NCBI RefSeq assembly: GCF_039544105.1
Contig: NZ_BAABLA010000120.1
Reading direction: 5' to 3' (one strand)
DNA: 64,000 nt
DNA from: Haloechinothrix_A salitolerans
GTDB taxonomy: Bacteria; Actinomycetota; Actinomycetes; Mycobacteriales; Pseudonocardiaceae
The notes beneath the pieces are model-generated. The model was given only the letters and a program-made list of their open reading frames with translations. It did not search any database and was not told the origin of the DNA. This document shows, piece by piece, positions 24,950 through 34,806 of the stretch (positions are counted from its first letter, which is position 1; every line of letters begins with the position of its first letter). The position numbers were made by a program, and so were the translations under genes.

Positions 24950-26346
24950 GCCTTTCCCTCCTTCCTCGTGAACACGGCCAACTGCGTGGGAGACCCCACC
25001 TCGGGATCGACGTCACCCACCGGCAGCAGCCGGACGTCGTAGCCGTGCGCCTCGGCGGTGTTGTGCGCCCACTCGCTGAAGCGGGCGCGGTTCCACTCGA
25101 AGCGGTGATCGGAATGCCGAAACCGCCCGGCTGGTAGCGACTCGAATCGGACGTTGTATTCGGCGTTCGGCGTGGTCACGATGACCGTTCCCGGCTTTGC
25201 CGCGCCGAACACGGCGTGTTCAAGCGCCCCGAGCCTGCTCTCATCGATGTGCTCGATCACCTCCATCAGCACCGCCGCGTCGTAGCCAGCGAGCGAGGGG
25301 TCGACGTAGGTCAGCGCCGACTGCCGCAACGACACTCGGGCCCTACGCCTGTCGTTCTGTTCCAGTCGCAGCTTGCGTGCGGCGAATTCCAGCGCCCGCG
25401 CCGACACGTCCACCCCGACGATCTCGGTGAACGACGGCTCGGTGAGTAGTACCCGCAGCAGCGCGCCGGAACCACAGCCAAGGTCGAGCACCCGCCGCGC
25501 GCCGGACGCCCTGAGCGCGGCGAGCACGCTGCCCTGGCGCTGCACCGCCAGCGACTCCGGCTGATCCGGCGCCTCGGTGACAACCGGGTCGGCGAGGGCG
25601 TCGTCCAGCGCTTCCGGTTCGACGCTGTCCGCCTCCGCCAGCCGGGACAGCGCCGCGCCGACCAGCGGCCGGGAGTGCGCTAGGTAGCGCCGGGTGATCA
25701 GCGTCCGCTCCGGATGCCCGGTCAGCCACGCCTCGCCCGCCCGCAGCAGCTTGTCCACCTCATCGTCACTGACCCAGTAGTGCTTGCCGCCATCCAGTAC
25801 CGGCAGGAGCACGTAGAGCTGAGTGAGCGCGTCGGCCAGCCGCAGCGTGGCGCGCAGTTCGACGTCGAGGTATCGCGACTCGCCCCAGTCGAGCCGCGGA
25901 TCGAGGGCGACCGGCTTGGCCGTGACTTGCCAACCGAGCGGCGCGAACAACCGCTCGACCAGATCCACACCGCCGGACGACGGTAGCGACGGCACCCGCA
26001 CGCTGAGCGGGATCGGCATCGCCGCGAGCTCGGGGCGCTGGGCGCAGCGCCCGGTCAGCGCCGTGGTGAACGCCGCGCGCAGCGCGACCGCCAGCTGCGA
26101 ACCAGCGGCGTACGGGCGGTCGTTGACGTACTGCGCCAGCCCGCCTTCTTGACGGCCGCGCACCAGCTTGACCGGGTCGACCTCGACCAGCAGCGCCGCG
26201 GTGCATTCGGTCTCGGTGGCTTGCGGATAGAACACGTGCGCCGTGCCAGCCGAGACCGGCACCGACTGCGCGCGATCCGGATGCTTGTGCAGCAGGAATC
26301 CGAGATCGGTCGCGGGCTGGTGGGTGGTGGAGATGGTCAGAAACAC
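24946..26346 (-). CDS. hen1: 3'-terminal RNA ribose 2'-O-methyltransferase Hen1
   Basis: A 466-residue partner of Pnkp. The N-terminal half (LTISTTHQPATDLGFLLHKHPDR through the PLSVRVPSLPSSGG segment) is the bacterial Hen1 N-domain, known to bind and activate the Pnkp ligase. The C-terminal half is a SAM methyltransferase: VLDLGCGSGALLRVL, then metal-binding EVIEHIDESR and HSDHRFEW, the ExxEH and HxxH pattern that binds manganese for 2'-O methylation. Methylating the broken 3' end before sealing protects the repaired RNA against renewed cleavage. It is first in the operon and divergent, 61 bp away, from the DUF255 gene. Confidence 0.96.
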   Translation of the reverse strand: MFLTISTTHQPATDLGFLLHKHPDRAQSVPVSAGTAHVFYPQATETECTAALLVEVDPVKLVRGRQEGGLAQYVNDRPYAAGSQLAVALRAAFTTALTGRCAQRPELAAMPIPLSVRVPSLPSSGGVDLVERLFAPLGWQVTAKPVALDPRLDWGESRYLDVELRATLRLADALTQLYVLLPVLDGGKHYWVSDDEVDKLLRAGEAWLTGHPERTLITRRYLAHSRPLVGAALSRLAEADSVEPEALDDALADPVVTEAPDQPESLAVQRQGSVLAALRASGARRVLDLGCGSGALLRVLLTEPSFTEIVGVDVSARALEFAARKLRLEQNDRRRARVSLRQSALTYVDPSLAGYDAAVLMEVIEHIDESRLGALEHAVFGAAKPGTVIVTTPNAEYNVRFESLPAGRFRHSDHRFEWNRARFSEWAHNTAEAHGYDVRLLPVGDVDPEVGSPTQLAVFTRKEGKA

Positions 26347-26407
26347 AACGGCTCAGTGTGCCCGAGCCACGCGCTGGCCACACCTGGTTTTCTGTCACCC
26401 TGGGGGT

Positions 26408-28414
<2,007 letters not shown>

Positions 28415-28434
28415 CCGCAGGGCGCCCGTGCGCC

Positions 28435-28581
28435 GTGTCCTGCACTCACGACGTTGTGTCCTGCACTCACGACGTCGTGTCCTGCACTCACGACGCTGTG
28501 TCCTGCACTCACGACGTTGTGTCCGACGTTCGGGACGTCATGCTCGACGTTCCCGGCGTCGTGTTCACCCTTTACGTCGTC
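28435..28581 (+). repeat. 21-bp-period tandem array, about seven units
   Basis: Four near-identical units GTGTCCTGCACTCACGACG plus two variable bases start at 28435, 28456, 28477 and 28498. Three decayed units keep the 21-bp step at 28519, 28540 and 28561. Unit junctions form dyads such as CACGACGTCGTG. The array fills the 258-bp gap after the DUF255 gene. There are no spacers, so this is not a CRISPR. Confidence 0.9.
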
Positions 28582-28642
28582 CTGTCCGCTCTGGGAGAAC
28601 TTCGCCGCCGACGTGGTGCTGCTGGCGTAGCCTTGGTAACGA

Positions 28643-28658
28643 TGTAATGGTGTAATCC
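28643..28658 (+). promoter_or_regulatory. Tandem TGTAAT boxes before the RHH-like gene
   Basis: TGTAATGG at 28643-28650 is followed directly by TGTAATCC at 28651-28658, an 8-bp direct repeat ending 14 bases upstream of the ATG at 28673. Short direct repeats are typical ribbon-helix-helix protein targets, so autoregulation is possible. Confidence 0.4.
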
Positions 28659-28672
28659 ACTAGGAGCTAGCC

Positions 28673-29263
28673 ATGTACGCACACTTCGCGGCGGAGGGAC
28701 ACATGGGACGCGGCTGGAAGGGCAGGGGCGGCTGGGCGCAGGCCGATGTGCCACCCGCCGACGACGCGGCGGCGTGGTTCGCGGGTCGCCTGCCCGACGA
28801 GTGGTTCACCGAGGCTCCGCGCGTCACCGTGGACCGGGAGGAAATCCTCGTCGTCGGTGAACTGCCTCCGCTCACTGCGAGGTTCGCGGACGACGCCGAG
28901 CGCGCCGCTGCGGAATCCGGCCGCATCGCGCGGTTCCGCGAAGACACCCGGGACGTCAGGATCGAGATCGCTCGCCAGGCCGAGCACCGCTACCGGCGCA
29001 AGATCGCCTGGGGTGCCAAGGTCGGAGACACCGAGGAACTATTCACCACCCACTCCGCCCCGGTCATGACCCGGCTACGTCAACCCGAGCGCCAAGTGCT
29101 GGACACCCTGGTCGACGCCGGTGTCGCCAGGTCCCGTTCGGACGCACTCGCCTGGTGCGTACGGCTGGTCGGAGAGCACACCGAGTCCTGGCTGGCCGAG
29201 CTTCGCGAGGCGATGCGCACCGTCAGTGACCTCCGCGCCAAGGGGCCCGAGCTGGACGACTAG
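28673..29263 (+). CDS. Uncharacterised protein with possible ribbon-helix-helix segment
   Basis: A 196-residue soluble protein of no family I can name. The N-terminus is Gly/Trp-rich (HMGRGWKGRGGWAQAD). The middle has a VDREEILVVGELPP beta segment and a long charged helix (DDAERAAAESGRIARFREDTRDVRIEIARQAEHRYRRKI). Near residues 140-180, RQVLDTLVDAGVARSRSDALAWCVRLVGEH resembles a strand-free ribbon-helix-helix or CopG-like helical pair. AGGAGC precedes ATG 28673; an internal ATG ten codons on is an alternative. Tandem TGTAAT boxes lie just upstream. A regulatory role is an inference. Confidence 0.65.
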   Translation: MYAHFAAEGHMGRGWKGRGGWAQADVPPADDAAAWFAGRLPDEWFTEAPRVTVDREEILVVGELPPLTARFADDAERAAAESGRIARFREDTRDVRIEIARQAEHRYRRKIAWGAKVGDTEELFTTHSAPVMTRLRQPERQVLDTLVDAGVARSRSDALAWCVRLVGEHTESWLAELREAMRTVSDLRAKGPELDD

Positions 29264-29376
29264 CCAATCTCCCAGAAATTTCTCGCGGCATGGTGTCGAA
29301 TACGCGTGGGGTGGTTCGTGTAGGGGGTGCAAAGCCTCGCCACGAGGCGTCACCCGAATCGCTGGAGGAGATTCCC

Positions 29377-29724
29377 ATGCCGCAGTACTTGCTCAGCATC
29401 TACCAACCCGACGGTCCCGCGCCGGAGCCCGAGGTTCTCGAGCCGATCATGGCGGACGTCCGCGCGGTCAACGCCGAGATGCACGAGGCGGGAGCCTGGG
29501 TGTTCGCTGGTGGGCTCTTCCCGCCGAGCACCGCGACCGTCCTGCACCCCAAGGACGGCGACGTGCTGACCACCGACGGCCCCTACATCGAGGGTAAGGA
29601 ACACCTGGGCGGTCTCAACGTGATCCAGGCATCGGACTTGGACGAGGCGCTCGAATGGGGCCGCAAGCTCGCCAAGGCGGTCACGCTTCCGGTCGAGGTG
29701 CGACCGCTGGCCGACGAGAGCTAG
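29377..29724 (+). CDS. YCII/DGPF-domain protein
   Basis: A 115-residue YCII-related protein with the typical start MPQYLLSIYQPDG and the DGPYIEGKEHLGGL segment that gives the DGPF family its name. Family members adopt a dimeric ferredoxin-like fold; catalytic role unknown. GGAGGAG lies 7 bases before ATG 29377. The next gene is an ECF sigma factor, 11 bases on, and this pairing is the hallmark of the ECF42 group, in which the YCII protein is suspected to influence the sigma factor. The two are probably cotranscribed. Confidence 0.9.
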   Translation: MPQYLLSIYQPDGPAPEPEVLEPIMADVRAVNAEMHEAGAWVFAGGLFPPSTATVLHPKDGDVLTTDGPYIEGKEHLGGLNVIQASDLDEALEWGRKLAKAVTLPVEVRPLADES

Positions 29725-29735
29725 TAGACGTCAGC

Positions 29736-30971
29736 GTGACACAGCACGACAGATGTTCTATCGCGGACGTCGAGCGTGTCTTCCGCGAGGAGTACGGCCG
29801 CTCGGTGGCCGTCCTGGTCCGCGCCCTCGGCGACATCGATCTCGCCGAGGAAGCGGTCCAGGACGCGTTCGCCGAGGCGGTGCGCCGGTGGCCGGAGAAA
29901 GGGATGCCGCCAAGTCCGGCGGGCTGGATCATCACTACCGCCCGCAACCGCGGGATCGACCGGATCCGGCGTGACGCCACGCGCGATCAGCGTCATGCCC
30001 AGGCCGCGCTGATCCACGCGGACGACGAGCAGGTGGAGGAGGGACCTGTGCGTGACGAGCGGCTGCGACTCATTTTCACCTGTTGCCATCCGTCGCTGGC
30101 TCGCGGTGCGCAGGTCGCGCTGACACTGAAGCTGCTCGGCGGGCTCACCACTGACGAGATCGCCCGTGCGTTCCTCGTGACCGAGCCGACCATGGCGCAG
30201 CGGATCGTTCGGGCCAAAGGCAAGATCCGCGACGCTCGGATTCCGTATCGGATTCCGAGGGAGGCCGACCTGCCCGAGCGGCTGCGTGCGGTGCTCGCCG
30301 TCGTGTACTTGATCTTCAACGAGGGGTACACGGCGAGTTCGGGCGACGAACTGGCGCGCGGTGAGCTCTGCCAGGAGGCCATCCGGCTCGGCAGGGTGCT
30401 GGCCAAGCTGATGCCGGACGAGCCGGAAGCCTGGGGTCTGCTGGCGCTGATGCTGCTCGTCGAGTCGCGCCGCGCCGCACGGACGAACGAGGACGGGGAG
30501 CTCGTCCCGCTGGCCGAGCAAGACCGCGGGCGCTGGGACCGTGCGCTGATCGCCGAGGGGCAGGACATCGTGCGGCGATGCCTGCGGCGGAACCAGCCTG
30601 GCCCGTACCAGATCCAGGCGGCGATCAACGCCGTCCACAGTGACGCGGCCACGACGTCCGACACCGACTGGGGCCAGGTCGTGCGGCTATACGACCAGCT
30701 GATGGCGGTGGCTCCCGACCCGGTCGTCGCGCTGAACCGCGCGGTCGCCGTGGCCGAGGTGGACGGCGCGGAGCAGGCGCTCATCGAGGTCGACGCGCTC
30801 AACCTGGACCGGTACTACCTGTTCCACGCGATCCGGGCGGACCTGTTGCGCAGGCTCGGCAGGCACGAGGAAGCCTTGCGGGCCTACACGGCGGCGATCG
30901 AGCGCACCGGCAACGCGGCGGAACGGACGTTCCTGCACGAGCGGCGGTCGGCGTTGCGTGGTAGTGACTGA
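29736..30971 (+). CDS. ECF sigma factor with long C-terminal extension (ECF42 type)
   Basis: A 411-residue sigma factor, twice the usual ECF length. Region 2 is FREEYGRSVAVLVRALGDIDLAEEAVQDAFAEAVRRWPEKG with WIITTARNRGIDRIRR; region 4 is TLKLLGGLTTDEIARAFLVTEPTMAQRIVRAKGKI. The last 220 or so residues (LAVVYLIFNEGYTASSGD through ALRAYTAAIERTGNAAERTFLHERR) form a helical, TPR-like extension, the feature that replaces an anti-sigma factor in ECF42. GTG 29736 begins TQHDRCSIADVERVF; upstream codons overlap the YCII gene. Context and architecture agree. Confidence 0.92.
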   Translation: MTQHDRCSIADVERVFREEYGRSVAVLVRALGDIDLAEEAVQDAFAEAVRRWPEKGMPPSPAGWIITTARNRGIDRIRRDATRDQRHAQAALIHADDEQVEEGPVRDERLRLIFTCCHPSLARGAQVALTLKLLGGLTTDEIARAFLVTEPTMAQRIVRAKGKIRDARIPYRIPREADLPERLRAVLAVVYLIFNEGYTASSGDELARGELCQEAIRLGRVLAKLMPDEPEAWGLLALMLLVESRRAARTNEDGELVPLAEQDRGRWDRALIAEGQDIVRRCLRRNQPGPYQIQAAINAVHSDAATTSDTDWGQVVRLYDQLMAVAPDPVVALNRAVAVAEVDGAEQALIEVDALNLDRYYLFHAIRADLLRRLGRHEEALRAYTAAIERTGNAAERTFLHERRSALRGSD

Positions 30972-30980
30972 CCGAGCGCG

Positions 30981-31415
30981 TCAGGTCAGCGCGCGTTCCA
31001 GGTCGCGGAGGTCCTTGCGCAGGTTCGCGCGCACCATCGGCGCGAGCAGTGGGCCCGCCAGCCGATAGAAGCCGCCCGCGTCACCGCGCACCCTGATCTG
31101 CGCGAGTGTGCCGTCCGGGTGGTCGTCGAACCGGTACGTCACGTGCATCGGGAACGGCCCGCGTACCGACCGCATGTCGAGCAGATGCGGCGGTTCGTGT
31201 TCCTCGACGCGTAGGACATAGTCGATGCGTTTACGGAGGAAGTACGCGGTGCGGGTGACCTCGGCGCCGACGCCGAAGCCGCCGCCTGCTGTCTCGGTGG
31301 TCAGCTCAGCGCTGGTGATGCCCTGCGTCCACTCGTGGTCGTGCCGCCAGTCCATCGCGTAGGCGGCGACGTCGCTCGGCTTGACCGGAATGACCCGCTG
31401 CGCCCTGACGTCCAT
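30981..31415 (-). CDS. SRPBCC family protein
   Basis: A 144-residue START/SRPBCC-fold protein: MDVRAQRVIPVKPSDVAAYAMDWRHDHEWTQGITSAE at the start, a central beta sheet (VTRTAYFLRKRIDYVLRVEEHEPPHLLDMRS), and a long C-terminal helix (FYRLAGPLLAPMVRANLRKDLRDLERALT). These proteins bind hydrophobic ligands or act as cyclase/dehydratase-like enzymes; no ligand can be deduced. ATG 31415 is the first codon of the family-like region. It converges on the ECF sigma gene with 9 bases between the stops. Confidence 0.82.
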   Translation of the reverse strand: MDVRAQRVIPVKPSDVAAYAMDWRHDHEWTQGITSAELTTETAGGGFGVGAEVTRTAYFLRKRIDYVLRVEEHEPPHLLDMRSVRGPFPMHVTYRFDDHPDGTLAQIRVRGDAGGFYRLAGPLLAPMVRANLRKDLRDLERALT

Positions 31416-31478
31416 GGTGCGAATCCTAAGCCGGAGCGCTGGGGAGCGCAGGGTGTCGTTGGGACACACCCGACGCAC

Positions 31479-32174
31479 CTACGCATACATGGCGAACCAA
31501 ATCGCGATGTAGTGCGACAGCGCCGCGACGGCGGTGAAGGCGTGGAAGACCTCGTGATAGCCGAAGACGTCGGGCCGCAGCTTGGGCCAGTGCGCGGCGT
31601 AGCAGATGCCGCCGAGGGTGTACAGCAGCCCGCCGACCAGCAGCAGCACCAGCGCGGTCACCCCGGCGTTGTCCAGCAACTCTGGCAGGACGAACACCGC
31701 GACCCAGCCGAGGGCGATGTAGATCGGTACGCCGAGCCAGCGCGGCGCGGTGGGCCAGAACAGCTTCAGCGTCACCCCGGCGACCGCGCCGCCCCAGACG
31801 ACGCCGAACACGATCCACCCCGTCGTCGGCGACATCGCCAGCAGCGTGAACGGCGTGTACGTGCCCGCGATGAACACGAAGATCATCGAGTGGTCGAGCC
31901 GCTTCATCCAGGTGTAGACGCGGCGGCTTCTCCAAGTCCGACGGTGGTAGAGGGCGCTCACTCCGAACATCCCGAGCACTGTCGCGACGTAGATCGACGT
32001 CGCCAGCGCGGCGAGCCCGGACACCGTCGACGCGGCGAGCGAGATCAGCGTCGCGCCAGCGACGAGCGTGGTGAGGAACGACCAGAAGTGAATGTGCCCG
32101 CGCAGCCGGGGACGCTGCGCGGCGGCTTCGAGGTGGTCGAGAACGGACGACTCGGATTCCGTCGCGGCACTCAC
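31479..32174 (-). CDS. Hemolysin III family (YqfA/PAQR-like) membrane protein
   Basis: A 231-residue membrane protein with seven hydrophobic segments, including FWSFLTTLVAGATLISLAA, SIYVATVLGMFGVSALYHRRTW, SMIFVFIAGTYTPFTLLAM and HAFTAVAALSHYIAIWFAMYA. The conserved SALYHRRTW and FHAFTAVAALSHYIA pieces hold the His residues of the PAQR/hemolysin III metal site. The start is GTG 32174. It matches Rv1085c, divergent from the Z-prenyl synthase gene exactly as in mycobacteria. The name is historical and does not imply haemolysis. Confidence 0.93.
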   Translation of the reverse strand: MSAATESESSVLDHLEAAAQRPRLRGHIHFWSFLTTLVAGATLISLAASTVSGLAALATSIYVATVLGMFGVSALYHRRTWRSRRVYTWMKRLDHSMIFVFIAGTYTPFTLLAMSPTTGWIVFGVVWGGAVAGVTLKLFWPTAPRWLGVPIYIALGWVAVFVLPELLDNAGVTALVLLLVGGLLYTLGGICYAAHWPKLRPDVFGYHEVFHAFTAVAALSHYIAIWFAMYA

Positions 32175-32260
32175 AGCGCCAGATTACGTGACACCGCGGC
32201 CGTATTCAGCGGCTGGTAGTGGGCGTCACGTCCCATCGCCAGATTGCGTAGGCTGCCGCT

Positions 32261-33037
32261 GTGAGTCTTCGTTCGTACCTGTCGAACATCGTGTACGGCG
32301 CCTACGGGCGTCGGCTGATCCAACAACGCCAAGGCAGGACGCCGCGTCACATCGCGGTCCTGCTCGACGGTAACCGCAGATGGGCGCGCGAGGCCGGGTT
32401 CACGGATGTCAGCCAGGGCCACCTCGTCGGCGCGCGCAAGATCGAGCAGCTGCTGAGCTGGTGTGAGGAAGCCGACGTCGAAGTCGTCACGCTGTTCCTG
32501 CTCTCCACCGACAATCTGAACCGTGACCCGGACGAGGTCGGCCCGCTGCTGGAGATCATCGCCGACGTCGTCGACGAGCTCGCCGACCCCAACGAGCACT
32601 GGCGGCTGCGCATCGTGGGCGCGCTGGACACGCTGCCGGAGAAGATCGCCACCCGGCTCTCCGAGGCCGCGGCGCGCACGGCTGGACGTGACGGCATGGA
32701 GGTCAACGTCGCCGTCGGCTACGGCGGCAGGCAGGAGATCGCCAACGCCGTCCGCAGGCTGCTGCAGCACCACGCCAGCGAGGGCACCACGATCACCGAG
32801 CTCGCCAAGATCCTCGACGTCGACCACATCTCCGAGCACCTTTACACCTCCGGCCAGCCAGATCCTGATCTGATCATCAGGACGTCGGGGGAGCAGCGGC
32901 TTTCCGGGTTCCTGCTGTGGCAGTCGGCGCACTCGGAGTTCTACTTCACCGATACGTATTGGCCTGCCTTCCGTCGGGTGGATTTTTTGCGTGCGTTGCG
33001 TGACTTCGCGTGGCGGCAACGCCGGTTCGGGTCCTGA
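32261..33037 (+). CDS. Z-isoprenyl diphosphate synthase (Rv1086-like)
   Basis: A 258-residue cis-prenyltransferase. Asp36 in HIAVLLDGNRRWAREAG is the magnesium-binding catalytic residue; FLLSTDNLNRDP and the C-terminal LIIRTSGEQRLSGFLLWQSAHSEFYFTDTYWPAF complete the family motifs. The DGNRRWA variant is the form seen in Rv1086, which makes short-chain Z,E-farnesyl diphosphate, whereas bulk UppS has DGNGRWA. Short-chain product is therefore inferred. The GTG start at 32261 is 86 bp from the divergent hemolysin III start. Confidence 0.92.
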   Translation: MSLRSYLSNIVYGAYGRRLIQQRQGRTPRHIAVLLDGNRRWAREAGFTDVSQGHLVGARKIEQLLSWCEEADVEVVTLFLLSTDNLNRDPDEVGPLLEIIADVVDELADPNEHWRLRIVGALDTLPEKIATRLSEAAARTAGRDGMEVNVAVGYGGRQEIANAVRRLLQHHASEGTTITELAKILDVDHISEHLYTSGQPDPDLIIRTSGEQRLSGFLLWQSAHSEFYFTDTYWPAFRRVDFLRALRDFAWRQRRFGS

Positions 33038-33226
33038 GCACAGCGCTGATAGCTACTTTCGGTAGGTCACTGGCAACCGACGGTTAGGTTGCAATTCACC
33101 GAATCACCTGTGTGGCAGCCTGGGCGATCACGCGTGTTTTCGGTAACTTCCGAAGTGACGGCTCGATCTGAGTACCGGACCGTCCCGGGAGGCCCTGGTC
33201 ATGGCTGACGTTGGTGGAGCGGAGAT
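33038..33226. other. Upstream part of the phoH2 gap with a short dyad
   Basis: No gene is seen in this 189-bp stretch. It should hold the phoH2 promoter. An ACTTCcGAAGT dyad at 33146-33156 is flanked by GT and AC, extending the symmetry to 15 bp with one unmatched pair. No convincing promoter hexamers stand out. Confidence 0.4.
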
Positions 33227-33358
33227 CCCGCTCACGAGACTGAAGCGGGGGCCGGCACCCGGCCCTTGTGGGGATAGCGCCTGACCTGGGTGTCAGGCGT
33301 CGAACCACCAAAGGGCGGTGCCCGGCCAACGCGACATAGGGGCGTGGTGCCGCGCCCC
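33227..33358 (+). promoter_or_regulatory. Highly structured leader of phoH2 with alternative pairing
   Basis: Four stems can be drawn: 33227-33249 (CCCGCT/AGCGGG), 33249-33265 (GGGCCGG/CCGGCCC, 3-nt loop), 33277-33300 (9 bp, 6-nt loop) and 33339-33358 (8 bp, 4-nt loop), the last ending 12 bases before the GTG. GGCCGGCACC (33250-33259) can instead pair with 33317-33327 over 10 bp with one bulged C, enclosing the third stem. The two states exclude each other, as in a riboswitch. No known class was recognised. Confidence 0.55.
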
Positions 33359-33370
33359 AAGGGAGAAGCC

Positions 33371-34768
33371 GTGACTGAGCAGCGTGCGTCCCGCAAGACC
33401 ACCGGCCGCCCTGGTAGTGGTACCGCAGGATCCCAGGCCCCGTCCGACTCACCCCCCACATCGGCTTCGGACAAGATCTTCGTGCTTGACACGTCCGTGT
33501 TGCTGTCCGACCCGTGGGCCATCACCCGGTTCGCCGAGCACGCCGTCGTGCTGCCGCTCGTGGTGATAGGTGAGTTGGAAGGCAAGCGTCACCACCCGGA
33601 GTTGGGGTGGTTCGCGCGGGAAGCGCTTCGCTTACTCGACGACCTGCGGATCACTCACGGCCGCCTCGACCAGCCGGTGTCCATCGGTGAATCTGGTGGC
33701 ACGCTCCAGGTCGAGCTGAACCACTCCGACCCGGCTGTGTTGCCAGCCGGGTTCCGCGCCGACAGCAACGATCACCGCATTCTGGCCTGCGCGCTGAACC
33801 TCAGCGCAGAGCACGGCGACGTCACGCTGGTCACCAAGGACATTCCACTGCGGGTCAAGGCGGGCGCCGTCGGGCTCACCGCCGACGAGTACCGGGCGCA
33901 GGAAGTCGTCTCGTCTGGCTGGACCGGAATGGGCGACGTCGACGTCCCGCAGGAAGCGATCGACGCGCTGTTCGCCGGTGGCAGCTTCGACCCGGCTGAT
34001 TTCGGCAGGTCGGACGTCGCGGAATGGCCGTGCCACACCGGGCTGCGGCTGCTCGCCGGGACGTCGAGCGCGTTGGGTCGGGTCAACGCCGACAAGCGCG
34101 TGCAACTGGTGCGCGGCGACCGGGAGGCGTTCGGCTTGCACGGCAGGTCGGCCGAGCAGCGGATCGCGCTGGACCTGCTGCTCGACCCCGATGTCGGCAT
34201 CGTGTCGCTTGGTGGACGCGCCGGAACCGGTAAGTCAGCGCTGGCGCTGTGCGCCGGACTGGAGTCGGTGCTGGAACGCCGCCAGCACCGCAAGGTCGTG
34301 GTGTTCCGACCGGTCTACGCCGTCGGCGGGCAGGAGCTCGGTTACCTGCCCGGCAGCGAGAACGACAAGATGCAGCCCTGGTCACAGGCGGTGTTCGACG
34401 TCCTCGGCGCGCTGGTGAGCCAGGAGGTGTTGGACGAGGTCTTCGACAGGGGCATGCTCGAGGTGCTGCCGCTGACCCACATCAGGGGCCGTTCGCTGCA
34501 CGACTCGTTCGTGATCGTTGACGAGGCGCAGTCGCTGGAGCGCAACGTGCTGCTCACGGTGCTGTCCCGGCTGGGTACGGCGTCCCGTGTGGTGCTCACC
34601 CACGACGTCGCGCAGCGGGACAACCTGCGGGTGGGACGCCACGACGGCGTCTCGGCGGTGATCGAGAAGCTCAAGGGCAACCCGTTGTTCGCGCACCTGA
34701 CGTTGACGCGGTCGGAGCGTTCGCCGATCGCGGCGCTGGTGACGGAGCTGCTTGAGGACCACGGCTAG
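33371..34768 (+). CDS. phoH2: PIN-PhoH fusion protein PhoH2
   Basis: A 465-residue protein with an N-terminal PIN ribonuclease domain and a C-terminal PhoH ATPase. The PIN acidic residues begin at Asp40 (IFVLDTSVLLSDP), with VIGELEGKRHH and, further on, DSNDHRILACAL and LVTKD. The PhoH part has Walker A GGRAGTGKSALAL near residue 280 and Walker B SFVIVDEAQSLE. Mycobacterial PhoH2 (Rv1095) unwinds and cleaves RNA. GTG 33371 is chosen for GGGAGA 5 bases upstream; the longer frame starting at 33290 lies in the folded leader. A bidirectional-looking hairpin follows. Confidence 0.94.
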   Translation: MTEQRASRKTTGRPGSGTAGSQAPSDSPPTSASDKIFVLDTSVLLSDPWAITRFAEHAVVLPLVVIGELEGKRHHPELGWFAREALRLLDDLRITHGRLDQPVSIGESGGTLQVELNHSDPAVLPAGFRADSNDHRILACALNLSAEHGDVTLVTKDIPLRVKAGAVGLTADEYRAQEVVSSGWTGMGDVDVPQEAIDALFAGGSFDPADFGRSDVAEWPCHTGLRLLAGTSSALGRVNADKRVQLVRGDREAFGLHGRSAEQRIALDLLLDPDVGIVSLGGRAGTGKSALALCAGLESVLERRQHRKVVVFRPVYAVGGQELGYLPGSENDKMQPWSQAVFDVLGALVSQEVLDEVFDRGMLEVLPLTHIRGRSLHDSFVIVDEAQSLERNVLLTVLSRLGTASRVVLTHDVAQRDNLRVGRHDGVSAVIEKLKGNPLFAHLTLTRSERSPIAALVTELLEDHG

Positions 34769-34775
34769 GCGGGGC

Positions 34776-34801
34776 GGGGCGTGCGTCCCGGCGCACGCCC
34801 C
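34776..34801. terminator. Hairpin between convergent phoH2 and guaB1
   Basis: GGGGCGTGCG (34776-34785) and CGCACGCCCC (34792-34801) pair perfectly around a 6-nt loop, 8 bases past the phoH2 stop and 6 bases past the guaB1 stop on the other strand. It probably ends both transcripts. Confidence 0.8.
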
Positions 34802-34806
34802 GTGCC

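Noticed and set aside
28435..28581. CRISPR array
   Set aside because: Units abut directly with no unique spacers, the unit is 21 bp, and no cas gene is in the window.
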